Of a stretch of 26,626 nt of DNA, positions 16,169 to 22,610 are shown piece after piece. The first letter of the stretch is position 1. Every line of letters starts with the position of its first letter. The stretch comes from an uncultured Selenomonadales bacterium (GTDB lineage Bacteria; Bacillota; Negativicutes; Selenomonadales; Selenomonadaceae), in assembly GCA_937910665.1 (NCBI GenBank), contig CALEPR010000119.1:1-26626 (forward strand), in the 5' to 3' direction. The position numbers and the translations under genes were made by a program. The notes below the pieces were generated by a model. The model was not told the origin of the DNA and did no database searches. It worked only from the letters and a program-made list of their open reading frames with translations.

Positions 16169-16423
16169 TTAATCATTCAAGTTAATAGGTTCATCGGTCT
16201 CGATAGTCACAGTCGCCGCCGTGATACCTGTGCAGGTTGCATTTCCTTCAGAAATGTACAAACCTTGCAAATCTTCAATATTGTTGTTGAAAGTCGCAAT
16301 GTTGGCTTTTGCGTTGGTGACAGCCGTGCTGCTTGCGTCGAAAGGTCCGAGTTCAACTTCGCGGGTAGTTTCGTCCGCAAATGAGGTTGTCAATTTCAAA
16401 ATTGCGTTAGTAATTGCCGGCAT
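16169..16423 (-). CDS. Small DUF2922-like protein (second copy of pair)
   Basis: 84 residues, ATG overlapping the upstream stop by one base (TAATG), AGGAGGTGG ribosome site. LKLTTSFADETTREVELGPF is a strand-turn-strand opening like DUF2922, followed by a helix (TAVTNAKANIATFNNNI) and a C-terminal strand VTIETDEP. It forms a translationally coupled pair with the gene upstream. Confidence 0.58.
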   Translation of the reverse strand: MPAITNAILKLTTSFADETTREVELGPFDASSTAVTNAKANIATFNNNIEDLQGLYISEGNATCTGITAATVTIETDEPINLND

Positions 16424-16671
16424 TATTCAACCACCTCCTGAGTAATAGTCTTAACGGCGGTCAAAGAGTCATAAGTCGCGCCGCCGATAGTCCCATAAAA
16501 AGCATTAAAAACAGTTTTAGCTTCTGCTAAAGTTGCCGCCGCTTTAATTCCTGCAAGCGAGGGGGTTTTTGCGCCTTTGACAGTGTCACCGGATTGAGCA
16601 ATTTTGCCGTCGGTGTTCAAGTCAACTTTCATTTTTACCGTTGCGGTTGTTGCGGTTGAAAATTGAGCCAT
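16423..16671 (-). CDS. Small DUF1659-like protein (second copy of pair)
   Basis: 82 residues from the ATG at 16671, chosen over a GTG at 16680 because AAGGAG lies 8 bases before the ATG. The opening FSTATTATVKMKVDLNTDGK and the helix LAEAKTVFNAFYGTIGG fit the DUF1659 pattern. It is the first gene after the tail tube terminator-like hairpin. Confidence 0.58.
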   Translation of the reverse strand: MAQFSTATTATVKMKVDLNTDGKIAQSGDTVKGAKTPSLAGIKAAATLAEAKTVFNAFYGTIGGATYDSLTAVKTITQEVVE

Positions 16672-16705
16672 GATTTTCACTCCTTTTTGTTTTTTTGTTT
16701 GAGGA

Positions 16706-16726
16706 TTAGATATTAGTGATATCTAA
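16706..16726. other. Small perfect hairpin
   Basis: TTAGATAT and ATATCTAA pair exactly around a 5-base loop. It lies between the tail tube gene and the small-gene set, next to the larger hairpin at 16787. Confidence 0.5.
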
Positions 16727-16786
16727 CCACTAAAAAAAGCGTTGTTAGTAGTTAGTTATAAATTTAATTGTTTGTAAAAAAATAGT

Positions 16787-16822
16787 AAGTAGTTAGTGAT
16801 TTTTTCTAACCACTAACTACTT
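16787..16822. terminator. Terminator-like hairpin after the tail tube gene
   Basis: AAGTAGTTAGTG and CACTAACTACTT form 12 perfect pairs with a 12-base loop. A T-run follows on the plus side; on the minus side a short CTTACTA spacer precedes seven Ts. It directly follows the tail tube stop and may limit read-through below this highly expressed gene. Confidence 0.6.
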
Positions 16823-16825
16823 TTT

Positions 16826-17359
16826 TTATCTGCCGACAGCGTCGCGCGTATCAGCAAGATAATCAGTTCCGTTAATTCGGCAAATATAATTGAATTGATC
16901 CAGCTCGACAAGTTCGGAACCGTCCACTTCAATTTTTAAATAAGTGATACCGAGTTCTGTTTCAGAGTCTGTTTGTTCGCCCGGTTCAAATTTTCCTAAA
17001 GAAGTTTTATTCGGCATACCGGTGACAGTAATTTTTACAGGAGCAACTTTTACAATATTTTGTCCGCTGTCGTAATTTTGAATAGCTCCTCTGAAAGTAA
17101 GTTTGTGACCGAAAGGCGCGGCAAATTCTGTTAAGTCTGTATGGATTGTTCGCCAATGAATTGTTACAGTCATCGCGCTATAGTGTCCAATGATACTTTG
17201 CGAAACTTCTCCTAAAATTCCCGCGCCTTTTAAATCTGTCGAGAGCGGTTCAAGTTCCGGAAGGTCAATTGACGCAGTACCCAATAATCTTTCAGAGCCT
17301 TCGGTCTCGTCGTAAACTTCATAGTTAATTAGACTTCCGCGCACAAGATTTACATTCAT
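16826..17359 (-). CDS. FII: Major tail tube protein (P2 FII-like)
   Basis: 177 residues, ATG after GGAAGTG. SIDLPELEPLSTDLKGAGILG, GHYSAMTVTIHWRTIH (positions about 30-72), and the C-terminal TYLKIEVDGSELVELDQFN fit the P2 FII tube family (about 170 residues). Rings of this protein stack to form the inner tube. In P2 it follows the sheath gene directly; here hicAB is between them. Confidence 0.9.
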   Translation of the reverse strand: MNVNLVRGSLINYEVYDETEGSERLLGTASIDLPELEPLSTDLKGAGILGEVSQSIIGHYSAMTVTIHWRTIHTDLTEFAAPFGHKLTFRGAIQNYDSGQNIVKVAPVKITVTGMPNKTSLGKFEPGEQTDSETELGITYLKIEVDGSELVELDQFNYICRINGTDYLADTRDAVGR

Positions 17360-17374
17360 AATTTTTCACTTCCT

Positions 17375-17400
17375 AAAAAAAAATCAGCCTTTTCAGCTGA
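17375..17400 (-). terminator. Intrinsic terminator after hicB
   Basis: On the minus strand TCAGC, a 7-base loop and GCTGA are followed by nine Ts. It separates hicAB from the tail tube gene. Confidence 0.65.
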
Positions 17401-17412
17401 ATAAAAATTTTT

Positions 17413-17850
17413 TTAAATTACTGATTCAATTTTTTCAACAATCAATTTTGTAAGCCATGCAGGCGGTTTTCTTGCTCCGCTATTCCAATCCTGCACAGTT
17501 CTATAAGGTGCGCCGAGTATGTTTGCAAGCTCCTTGATTGTTATTCCTGCTTGTTCGCGTGCCTTGCGAATTGGATTAAATGACGCCTTCCAAACCTCAG
17601 GATTAAATTCAATAATGTTGACAATCGCGCCGGGATATTCGCTTAAGTCAAGGTCTTCAACTTTACTGGGCTTCGGATAATCTTCCTCTGCCACGCCGTC
17701 AAGCATTGTCCCAATAGCGTCGACTGCCCAATACATCGCCTTTGTTAAAGTTTCTCCCTGCGTCAAGCAACCTTGAATGTCGGGAACTACCGCGCCAAAT
17801 CCTGAAGGTTCGTCAGGAAAAAAGATTGTAGGGTAATAATGACTTGCCAT
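17413..17850 (-). CDS. hicB: HicB antitoxin with C-terminal HTH
   Basis: 145 residues. Residues 1-60 are the HicB domain (YYPTIFFPDEPSGFGAVVPD, then GCLTQGETLTKAMYWAVDAI). Residues about 95-140 are an HTH: AREQAGITIKELANILG, then APYRTVQDWNSGARKPPAWL. It neutralises HicA and represses the hic promoter (family role). It follows hicA with a 19-bp gap, and the same HTH core occurs in the regulator-like gene at 6.7-7.2 kb. Confidence 0.92.
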   Translation of the reverse strand: MASHYYPTIFFPDEPSGFGAVVPDIQGCLTQGETLTKAMYWAVDAIGTMLDGVAEEDYPKPSKVEDLDLSEYPGAIVNIIEFNPEVWKASFNPIRKAREQAGITIKELANILGAPYRTVQDWNSGARKPPAWLTKLIVEKIESVI

Positions 17851-17869
17851 AATTTCGAAAAACGCCGAA

Positions 17870-18061
17870 TCACTTCAAACCAATTTGCTTTAAAATCGTG
17901 CGTTCAATTCCTTTACCAAGTTCTTTTGAATGCACAGGAACTTCTGTAGTTTGACCTGTCGCAGGATTGAACATTTTTTGATGCCCGCCTTTCCCTCCGC
18001 GTCGCTTTTCCATTCCATTTTTCAGCAAAAATTTTACCATTTCTTTTCCTGTCATCGGCAT
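17870..18061 (-). CDS. hicA: HicA mRNA-interferase toxin
   Basis: 63 residues, ATG after GAGGAGGTGA. Full double-stranded-RNA-binding-type fold: an opening TGKEMVKFLLKNGM helix, RRGGKGGHQKM with the catalytic His27, then TTEVPVHSKELGKG and a C-terminal helix. HicA cleaves mRNA and slows growth until HicB binds it. Placed in a phage tail operon, it may stabilise the prophage or act against other phages; this is inference. Confidence 0.93.
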   Translation of the reverse strand: MPMTGKEMVKFLLKNGMEKRRGGKGGHQKMFNPATGQTTEVPVHSKELGKGIERTILKQIGLK

Positions 18062-18085
18062 TTTTCTTTCACCTCCTCGACGCTG

Positions 18086-18114
18086 ATTTTATACGCAATG
18101 CGTTTTAGTGTCAA
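18086..18114 (-). promoter_or_regulatory. hicAB promoter
   Basis: On the minus strand TTGACA (18114-18109), 17 bp and TAAAAT (18091-18086), starting 3 bp after the sheath stop codon. Confidence 0.68.
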
Positions 18115-18116
18115 GG

Positions 18117-19802
18117 TTAGCTGAAAAGATTTGCAAGATAATCAGAATCATATTCCAAAGTAAATTCAATTACTCTTGCAGGACTTGGAACATTTAAATA
18201 GAGGTGGAATTTTGTAATACCGTCCATCAAATCTGTTGTCGGGTTTTCGCCTTCAATAAATTCAATTCTGCCGCCGTTCAAAATTCCGCGAGCCGTTAAG
18301 CCATTCAAGAAAATATTTACAGAATCAAGGACGCTGTGAATAAATCTTTTGTTCATGGGATTATCAATTTTTGAAAAATATGTCAGCGTCAATGTATTTC
18401 TTAACCAATAAAAACTTCTGCGAATATTTATAAATGCTTCTTTCGGGTCAGTGGAGGAAGGATAAATTGAAGTGCGGTTTCCATAAGCTGTCCAGCCGTT
18501 TGCAAAATTCAGCGCGGTAACAATTCCTTGACCATTTAAATAACTTGCCTTGTCTAAACTTAAAAATACTTCCGTGCCGTCCGCTAAAACTGCGCTATCC
18601 ATTTGCAAATTTTTATTTGACGGGGAAATATAAGGAATCCCGTCGCCTTTTTCGGAGTCAACTTTATTCATCAGACTTGCAAGTTGCGTTGATAAATGAT
18701 ATTGCACTCCACCGAGAGAAATTTTCGGATAGCAGACAATCAAAGAAGTATCGACAAGATTTTTTAAATTTTTATATTCAGCCGCCGCAGTATAAGTTTT
18801 AACTTCGTCTGTCGGAATATCGACGCAAGCAATAGCATTGAAAACTGAATTTATGCCTGTAGTTTTCGCTTTCATCGCAGCGGCAACTGTCACGTCTGTT
18901 GAAAATTTCGGCGCGATAATAATTCCAACTGTCAATCTGAATTTCGGGAAAACGTCTTCAATAGTTTCTAATCCTGTGTTCTTTCCTGTCACTAAATCAT
19001 AGCCGCCGATAATGTCTGCCGTAGTGACTTTTTCGGGCGCGGACTCATGATATTTTATCTGAACTTTGTCATTAAAAATTTTTGTGTCGTCCAGAATTGT
19101 AAAGACAACGTCTCCATCAGAATTGTAAGCCGCAGTGAAATCTTCATTGACAGTTAAAATATTTTCAGGAGTGACCAAAGCGGCGACAGAAACATTTGAC
19201 GCGCCAACAGGCAAATCGAAAGGCAAATCTGTAACGCTTTTAGTTACAGTTGTCGTGCTGCCGTTAAGGTCGTAGGAAATTTTTAAATCGTCGCTAGGCA
19301 AATTTGCATCGACAACTAAATCGATTGTCAAATAAGTATCAGAATCAGTGTTAATGTTTGTTTCGGCAGTGTAATCAGTATTTTCTGTTAAATCGACATC
19401 TGTCAAATTTCCAACACTTTTTACTTCCAAAGTGTCAAGAAACATTTCAGACTGAATTATTGTAGAATTTTCAGAAACTCCACCAAGTTCTTTTGAAACT
19501 TCGTTATAATGTTTGCTCTTGTCCAGAACATTTACAAAGACAGTCGGACTCACTCCGGAAAGTTGATATTGACTGCTTGTTACTTCGTCCAAAGTGTAAG
19601 CGTCAAAATTCCCTGTGTAACCGAATTTAGAAACGTATTCCGAAAGGTCATAACAAAGCACAGGAGCATTTGTTTCTGCAGGTTCTGTCGCGAGGTGAAT
19701 TGGAGCAGTTCCCACAGCAAAAACTAAGCCGCTTTCTAATTCGATTGAGGGTACTAACTTTGTTGGAATTTCTGTGTTTTTTATTCCGTGAAAGTAAGCC
19801 AT
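18117..19802 (-). CDS. FI: Contractile tail sheath protein (P2 FI-like) with insert
   Basis: 561 residues, ATG after GGGGAG. The start AYFHGIKNTEIPT and the C-terminal third (FINIRRSFYWLRNTLTLTYF, RFIHSVLDSVNIFLNGLTAR, LNVPSPARVIEFTLEYDS) are those of P2-like sheaths. P2 FI has 396 residues; the extra ~165 lie at about 100-270, between the N-terminal domain and the DVFPKFRLTVGIIIAPKFS core. The insert is Asp/Thr-rich and beta-like, probably exposed on the outer tail surface. The sheath contracts to drive the tube through the envelope. Confidence 0.93.
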   Translation of the reverse strand: MAYFHGIKNTEIPTKLVPSIELESGLVFAVGTAPIHLATEPAETNAPVLCYDLSEYVSKFGYTGNFDAYTLDEVTSSQYQLSGVSPTVFVNVLDKSKHYNEVSKELGGVSENSTIIQSEMFLDTLEVKSVGNLTDVDLTENTDYTAETNINTDSDTYLTIDLVVDANLPSDDLKISYDLNGSTTTVTKSVTDLPFDLPVGASNVSVAALVTPENILTVNEDFTAAYNSDGDVVFTILDDTKIFNDKVQIKYHESAPEKVTTADIIGGYDLVTGKNTGLETIEDVFPKFRLTVGIIIAPKFSTDVTVAAAMKAKTTGINSVFNAIACVDIPTDEVKTYTAAAEYKNLKNLVDTSLIVCYPKISLGGVQYHLSTQLASLMNKVDSEKGDGIPYISPSNKNLQMDSAVLADGTEVFLSLDKASYLNGQGIVTALNFANGWTAYGNRTSIYPSSTDPKEAFINIRRSFYWLRNTLTLTYFSKIDNPMNKRFIHSVLDSVNIFLNGLTARGILNGGRIEFIEGENPTTDLMDGITKFHLYLNVPSPARVIEFTLEYDSDYLANLFS

Positions 19803-19865
19803 TTAAATTTTCTCCCCTTTCTAATATTTAGGCGTTAGGAATTAAATTTTATTCCTAATAAAAAA

Positions 19866-20093
19866 TTAGCGCCTAAGCTGTTGAGCTGCGACAAAAATTG
19901 GTGTGCCGGGCTTGGCAAGTTCTTCTTGCGCCGAGTTTAAATCATTTATCGCGACAAAAATTTTATCTGCAAGTGAAAAACCTTTTTCTTTGAGTTCTTC
20001 AATAATTTCTTCCGGTCTGTCGGTGTAAATTCTATTATGTTTTAAATCAATGTCGCCAACTTTGCGATTGGGCCCAAGATAAATTGTTTGCAT
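19866..20093 (-). CDS. Small protein before tail sheath
   Basis: 75 residues, ATG after AAAGGAG. MQTIYLGPNRKVGDIDLKHN at the start, a helix rich in Glu/Lys, and PGTPIFVAAQQLRR at the end. In Mu-like phages a small DUF2635-type gene takes this place (between gp37 and the sheath), but I cannot claim clear sequence likeness. It may take part in tail-end or sheath assembly. Confidence 0.55.
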   Translation of the reverse strand: MQTIYLGPNRKVGDIDLKHNRIYTDRPEEIIEELKEKGFSLADKIFVAINDLNSAQEELAKPGTPIFVAAQQLRR

Positions 20094-20132
20094 AAAAAAT
20101 TTCTCCTTTATCGAAATTTAGCTGATTGTTTT

Positions 20133-20357
20133 TTAATTCGCTAACTTAAAATTGCTGATATTCGACGAGAAAGGCAAATAATCCAAGTCCATCGACAAAT
20201 AGACTTTGTACTCGCCGCCGTTTTGCGTATCAACAACTGTATCGCCGGTGAAAACTTCTTTGCCGTCCGCATCCTTGCCGACATAAATATCAAACTCGCG
20301 GTCTTCAAGCAAATTATTTAAAAATTCGCTGTCTTTGCCGCGCAATTTTATTTTCAT
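20133..20357 (-). CDS. Small protein with YopX-like turn
   Basis: 74 residues, ATG after AGGTGATAAG. The phrase DADGKEVFTGDTVVD resembles the GKEIYEGDIV signature of YopX-type proteins of phages. The rest is short strands. It is the middle gene of a tight group of three before the sheath. Function not known. Confidence 0.5.
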   Translation of the reverse strand: MKIKLRGKDSEFLNNLLEDREFDIYVGKDADGKEVFTGDTVVDTQNGGEYKVYLSMDLDYLPFSSNISNFKLAN

Positions 20358-20366
20358 CTTATCACC

Positions 20367-20819
20367 TCAAAATCTAGGTGTGCCAAGTTTATATTTCACT
20401 AAAATATTTCCAAAATAAAACGGTTCAGGTTGTTCGGGGAGCGGTTCAAATTCCGGCTGAAAGTCCAACAAAAATTTTTTATCAAGAATAGGAGTTGAAA
20501 ATAAAAATTGGCTGATTCTCTCAGCCAAATTAAATAAATCCCGCCAGCCGTCCTCTTTGTCGCCGCCGTAAACGCCAATAGTTAATAAAATTGTTGCAAC
20601 TCTGTCGCCGTCAAATTTTGTGTCCGCATCAAATTCAATATTTCTGCAACTCACAATCACCAGAGGATAAAATGTATCGTCCTCAAATCTGTCTGTCGGC
20701 AAATATTGTTCGTAAACCGTGACAGGTTTCGGCGGCTGAAGTTCTGCTATCAGTTCAAAATCTTTCACGACTTCCCGAACTGCCTCAGCTACTGCCTTAA
20801 TCAAGTAAATTGCTGTCAT
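20367..20819 (-). CDS. Tail terminator / completion protein (gpU/gp37-like)
   Basis: 150 residues, ATG after TTAGGTGA. Pattern AIYLIKAVAEAVREVV, YPLVIVSCRNIEFD, ATILLTIGVYG and WRDLFNLAERISQFLF fits the fold of tail terminators (long first helix, beta sheet, second helix). Its place after the gpZ-like gene and before the sheath also fits. It would cap the tail and join it to the neck. Confidence 0.65.
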   Translation of the reverse strand: MTAIYLIKAVAEAVREVVKDFELIAELQPPKPVTVYEQYLPTDRFEDDTFYPLVIVSCRNIEFDADTKFDGDRVATILLTIGVYGGDKEDGWRDLFNLAERISQFLFSTPILDKKFLLDFQPEFEPLPEQPEPFYFGNILVKYKLGTPRF

Positions 20820-20846
20820 AAAATCACCTAATACCTTGAAATATGG

Positions 20847-20875
20847 TTGACAAAATCAAGTCAATTTGCTATACT
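20847..20875 (+). promoter_or_regulatory. Promoter of accessory cassette 1
   Basis: TTGACA, 17 bp, TATACT. It is opposite in direction to the late genes and lies 25 bp before ORF a of the cassette. Confidence 0.78.
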
Positions 20876-20900
20876 TCAGTCATTGAAAGGGGGTGACAGT

Positions 20901-21017
20901 GTGGATGGTAACTGGACGGATATAATAATAAGCGCGGCAAACCTTGCAACTGCAGGGATTCAGCTGGTGACTGCAATCCTTATGTACAAGATGTACCGCG
21001 ACAATAACCGTCATTAA
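20901..21017 (+). CDS. Cassette 1 ORF a: small membrane peptide
   Basis: 38 residues, GTG start after AAAGGGGGTGA. The peptide DGNWTDIIISAANLATAGIQ continues with LVTAILMYKMYRDNN: one membrane helix (about 8-30) and a charged end. The leader resembles that of the 26-residue peptide of cassette 4. Such small peptides after a strong promoter look like type I toxins or holin-like peptides; I have no family match. Confidence 0.6.
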   Translation: MDGNWTDIIISAANLATAGIQLVTAILMYKMYRDNNRH

Positions 21018-21024
21018 CTTAACA

Positions 21025-21045
21025 GGCAGGATTCACACTCCTGCC
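21025..21045 (+). other. Cassette 1 RNA hairpin
   Basis: GGCAGGA and TCCTGCC, seven perfect pairs with a 7-base loop, 8 bp after the ORF a stop. No T-run follows, so it is more likely a processing, stability or attenuation element than a plain terminator. Confidence 0.6.
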
Positions 21046-21088
21046 CCCGCGACTGCGAGTAAGTTATTTTATCATTCACGCAAGTCAA

Positions 21089-21184
21089 ATGCAAGAATTA
21101 ACGTTAATCTTGACCGGCGCGGCGTTGGCAATTACCGCATTCACGCTTTGGAAGGTGATTAAAAATGAATGGCTGGGGCGGTAA
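21089..21184 (+). CDS. Cassette 1 ORF b: tiny membrane protein
   Basis: 31 residues: MQELTLILTGAALAITAFTL then WKVIKNEWLGR. One membrane helix with a basic end. It overlaps ORF c by 20 bp, so the two are probably translated together. The ribosome site is weak. It is in the same place as ORF b of cassettes 2 and 3. Confidence 0.5.
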   Translation: MQELTLILTGAALAITAFTLWKVIKNEWLGR

Positions 21185-21347
21185 ACGCGAAGGCGCAGGT
21201 CGTCCAAAAATTGACAATCAAGAGCGCAAGCAAAGACAATTTCGCCTGACTGATGAAGAGTGCGAATTACTCCGCGCCTTTCAACAAATCCTGAAGTACG
21301 GCGATAAGCAAGCCGCTATCGACTTTGTTAATCAGCACAAAAGCTGA
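21165..21347 (+). CDS. Cassette 1 ORF c: GAGR-motif RHH-like protein
   Basis: 60 residues, ATG after GGAAGGTGA. The start MNGWGGKREGAGRP is basic and flexible, and then KQRQFRLTDEECELLRAFQQ gives the strand-helix pattern of ribbon-helix-helix proteins. The end GDKQAAIDFVNQ is shared with the other copies. Similar small GAGR proteins are known in phages of Bacillota but without clear function. DNA binding (repressor or antitoxin) is inference. Confidence 0.7.
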   Translation: MNGWGGKREGAGRPKIDNQERKQRQFRLTDEECELLRAFQQILKYGDKQAAIDFVNQHKS

Positions 21348-21356
21348 TTTTTTTTT
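21331..21356 (+). terminator. Terminator of cassette 1
   Basis: ATCAGC, six-base loop, GCTGAT, then eight Ts. It overlaps the ORF c stop codon and reaches the end of the gpZ-like gene. Confidence 0.75.
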
Positions 21357-21882
21357 ACAGAAACTGACTAACTGCAGAAATAAATTCACTGCCGAAACGA
21401 CTTTCAATTTGACGCATAACAGGTTCACGAACTTGAGGAACACCGAGCATAGAAGGCGCAGCAACAGATTTTAATTTTTTAATTGGAAGTCTTGACGCTC
21501 CAATTCTTTCAAAAATACTTTCGCCGCCTGACTTCCTGAACGCTTTTTTCAAAATCCCGCCTTGCCCTTGAACAACAGTAGCTTTTATATAATTTCCGCG
21601 CTGATTTATTCTGCCTTTCGGCGCGGTTTTAAATTTTTCAAGAGGATTTTTCGCGCCTTTGGAAATTAAACTGCCGCCCATCGCCGACGCTTTAATTTGC
21701 AAACTCCGCGTAAAAATTCCAATAGGCGAAGTGTAACGCTGCTTAACTTTTGCAACGGCATCTTTTTTCGCTCCCTGCAAAGTTTTTTTGACAGAAATTT
21801 TAACTGCCTTTTCCACTGCGCCGGGTATATGCGAAATTGCCGCCGCAACTTGTTCTAAATTTACAACTTGAATATTCAGCAA
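21355..21882 (-). CDS. Z: Minor tail protein gpZ-like
   Basis: 175 residues, ATG after AGGAGAAATTTTTTT. The basic N-terminal helix (AAAISHIPGAVEKAVKISVK), YTSPIGIFTRSL and the C-terminal SRLPIKKLKSVAAPSMLG with a long helix fit the lambda gpZ family. It acts in finishing the tail for joining to the head. Order FII-like, Z, terminator is lambda-like. Confidence 0.78.
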   Translation of the reverse strand: MLNIQVVNLEQVAAAISHIPGAVEKAVKISVKKTLQGAKKDAVAKVKQRYTSPIGIFTRSLQIKASAMGGSLISKGAKNPLEKFKTAPKGRINQRGNYIKATVVQGQGGILKKAFRKSGGESIFERIGASRLPIKKLKSVAAPSMLGVPQVREPVMRQIESRFGSEFISAVSQFL

Positions 21883-21907
21883 AAAAATTTCTCCTAAAAT
21901 AAAAAAC

Positions 21908-21939
21908 CTCTTTGAATACGTCTTGACATATTCAAAGAG
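21908..21939. promoter_or_regulatory. Inverted repeat around the -35 box of cassette 2
   Basis: CTCTTTGAATA and TATTCAAAGAG, 11 perfect pairs, 10 bp apart. The -35 hexamer lies in the spacer, so this is a likely operator. A protein bound there would block RNA polymerase. Confidence 0.6.
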
Positions 21940-21951
21940 CTATGATATACT
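21923..21951 (+). promoter_or_regulatory. Promoter of accessory cassette 2
   Basis: TTGACA, 17 bp, TATACT: the same hexamers and spacer as in cassette 1. Confidence 0.78.
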
Positions 21952-21977
21952 TCACACACACTAAAGGAAAGGAGTTG

Positions 21978-22133
21978 ATGCCTATGGAAGTCGATAAATC
22001 AGACATTGAATGGGTGTTGATGATGATTGTAATGTTAATTCAAAAATTCCCGATTGACATAAAAATTAACATCAACATAGGCAGTAAAAAACCTTGCAAA
22101 AAGCGTCGCAAGTCTCACAAACGCAAACGCTAA
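21978..22133 (+). CDS. Cassette 2 ORF a: small peptide with basic tail
   Basis: 51 residues, ATG after GGAAAGGAG. Residues about 10-40 hold a hydrophobic helix (WVLMMIVMLIQKF) and an alternating strand-like part (IDIKININIG). The last 15 residues are Lys/Arg-rich (KKPCKKRRKSHKRKR). The mix of helix and strong positive charge suits a membrane-active or RNA-binding peptide. A decayed relative of the tail is seen in cassette 3. Confidence 0.6.
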   Translation: MPMEVDKSDIEWVLMMIVMLIQKFPIDIKININIGSKKPCKKRRKSHKRKR

Positions 22134-22152
22134 AAGCAAGGTCGGTCGTCAG

Positions 22153-22173
22153 AAAGGAGGCGATGCCTCTTTT
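22153..22173 (+). other. Cassette 2 RNA hairpin
   Basis: AAAGGAGGC, GAT loop, GCCTCTTTT: nine pairs with one wobble. It is between ORF a and ORF b. The T-rich end could allow partial termination. A possible ten-codon mini-frame at 22163 has its ribosome site too close to be likely. Confidence 0.55.
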
Positions 22174-22214
22174 CTTGATAGCAAAATTTTAGCACAAGAA
22201 AAGGAGTTTTGACA

Positions 22215-22376
22215 ATGAAAAAATTTCTGAAAAAACATTCAGGCAAAATCACTCTTGCCGCTTTCGCTTATGGTCTTTACTTAACCTGTGATTGGCAATG
22301 GACAAATATTAAGTCTTTCATCAGTGGCGCAGTGTTTTGGTGGGCTTTTAAGCAGGAGGTGGGCAAAAATGTCTAA
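22215..22376 (+). CDS. Cassette 2 ORF b: small membrane protein
   Basis: 53 residues, ATG after AAAAGGAG. A basic start (MKKFLKKHSGK), a helix ITLAAFAYGLYLTCDW, and a second aromatic-rich helix SFISGAVFWWAFKQ. It looks like an inner-membrane protein with one or two spans. The stop overlaps the ORF c start by 8 bp, so translation is coupled. Confidence 0.65.
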   Translation: MKKFLKKHSGKITLAAFAYGLYLTCDWQWTNIKSFISGAVFWWAFKQEVGKNV

Positions 22377-22551
22377 AGGCGGAGTCAGACAGGGCGCAGG
22401 TCGTCCGATTCAAGCTGAGGAAGTTAAAAAAATGCGTTCACTTCGCGCAACTGATAAAGAATGGGAAATTATTCTTGCCTTCGCGAAAATTTTAAAGTCC
22501 GACGACAAACAAGCCGCCATTGACTTTGTTAATCAGCACTTTTTCAATTAA
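22369..22551 (+). CDS. Cassette 2 ORF c: GAGR-motif RHH-like protein
   Basis: 60 residues from ATG 22369, chosen because AGGAGG lies 9 bases before it; an upstream in-frame ATG at 22288 is inside ORF b and has no ribosome site. Motifs GGVRQGAGRP, MRSLRATDKEWEIILAFAK and DDKQAAIDFVNQH match ORF c of cassettes 1 and 3. Confidence 0.7.
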   Translation: MSKGGVRQGAGRPIQAEEVKKMRSLRATDKEWEIILAFAKILKSDDKQAAIDFVNQHFFN

Positions 22552-22556
22552 GAAGG

Positions 22557-22610
22557 GGGAATTAGGAATAAAATTTAATTCCTCATTCCTCACTCCTCAT
22601 TCCTAATTAT
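22557..22610. repeat. Heptamer array after cassette 2
   Basis: GAATTAGGAATAAAATTTAATTCC centre-type segment, then TCATTCC, TCACTCC, TCATTCC units. It lies between convergent genes and contains the TAG stop of the GH25 gene. Confidence 0.8.

Noticed and set aside
22163..22192. Ten-codon leader peptide in cassette 2
   Set aside because: The ribosome site ends only two bases before the ATG; the DNA is better explained as the hairpin.
22288..22368. Longer ORF c in cassette 2 from ATG 22288
   Set aside because: It would run inside ORF b in another frame; the conserved GAGR start fits the ATG at 22369.
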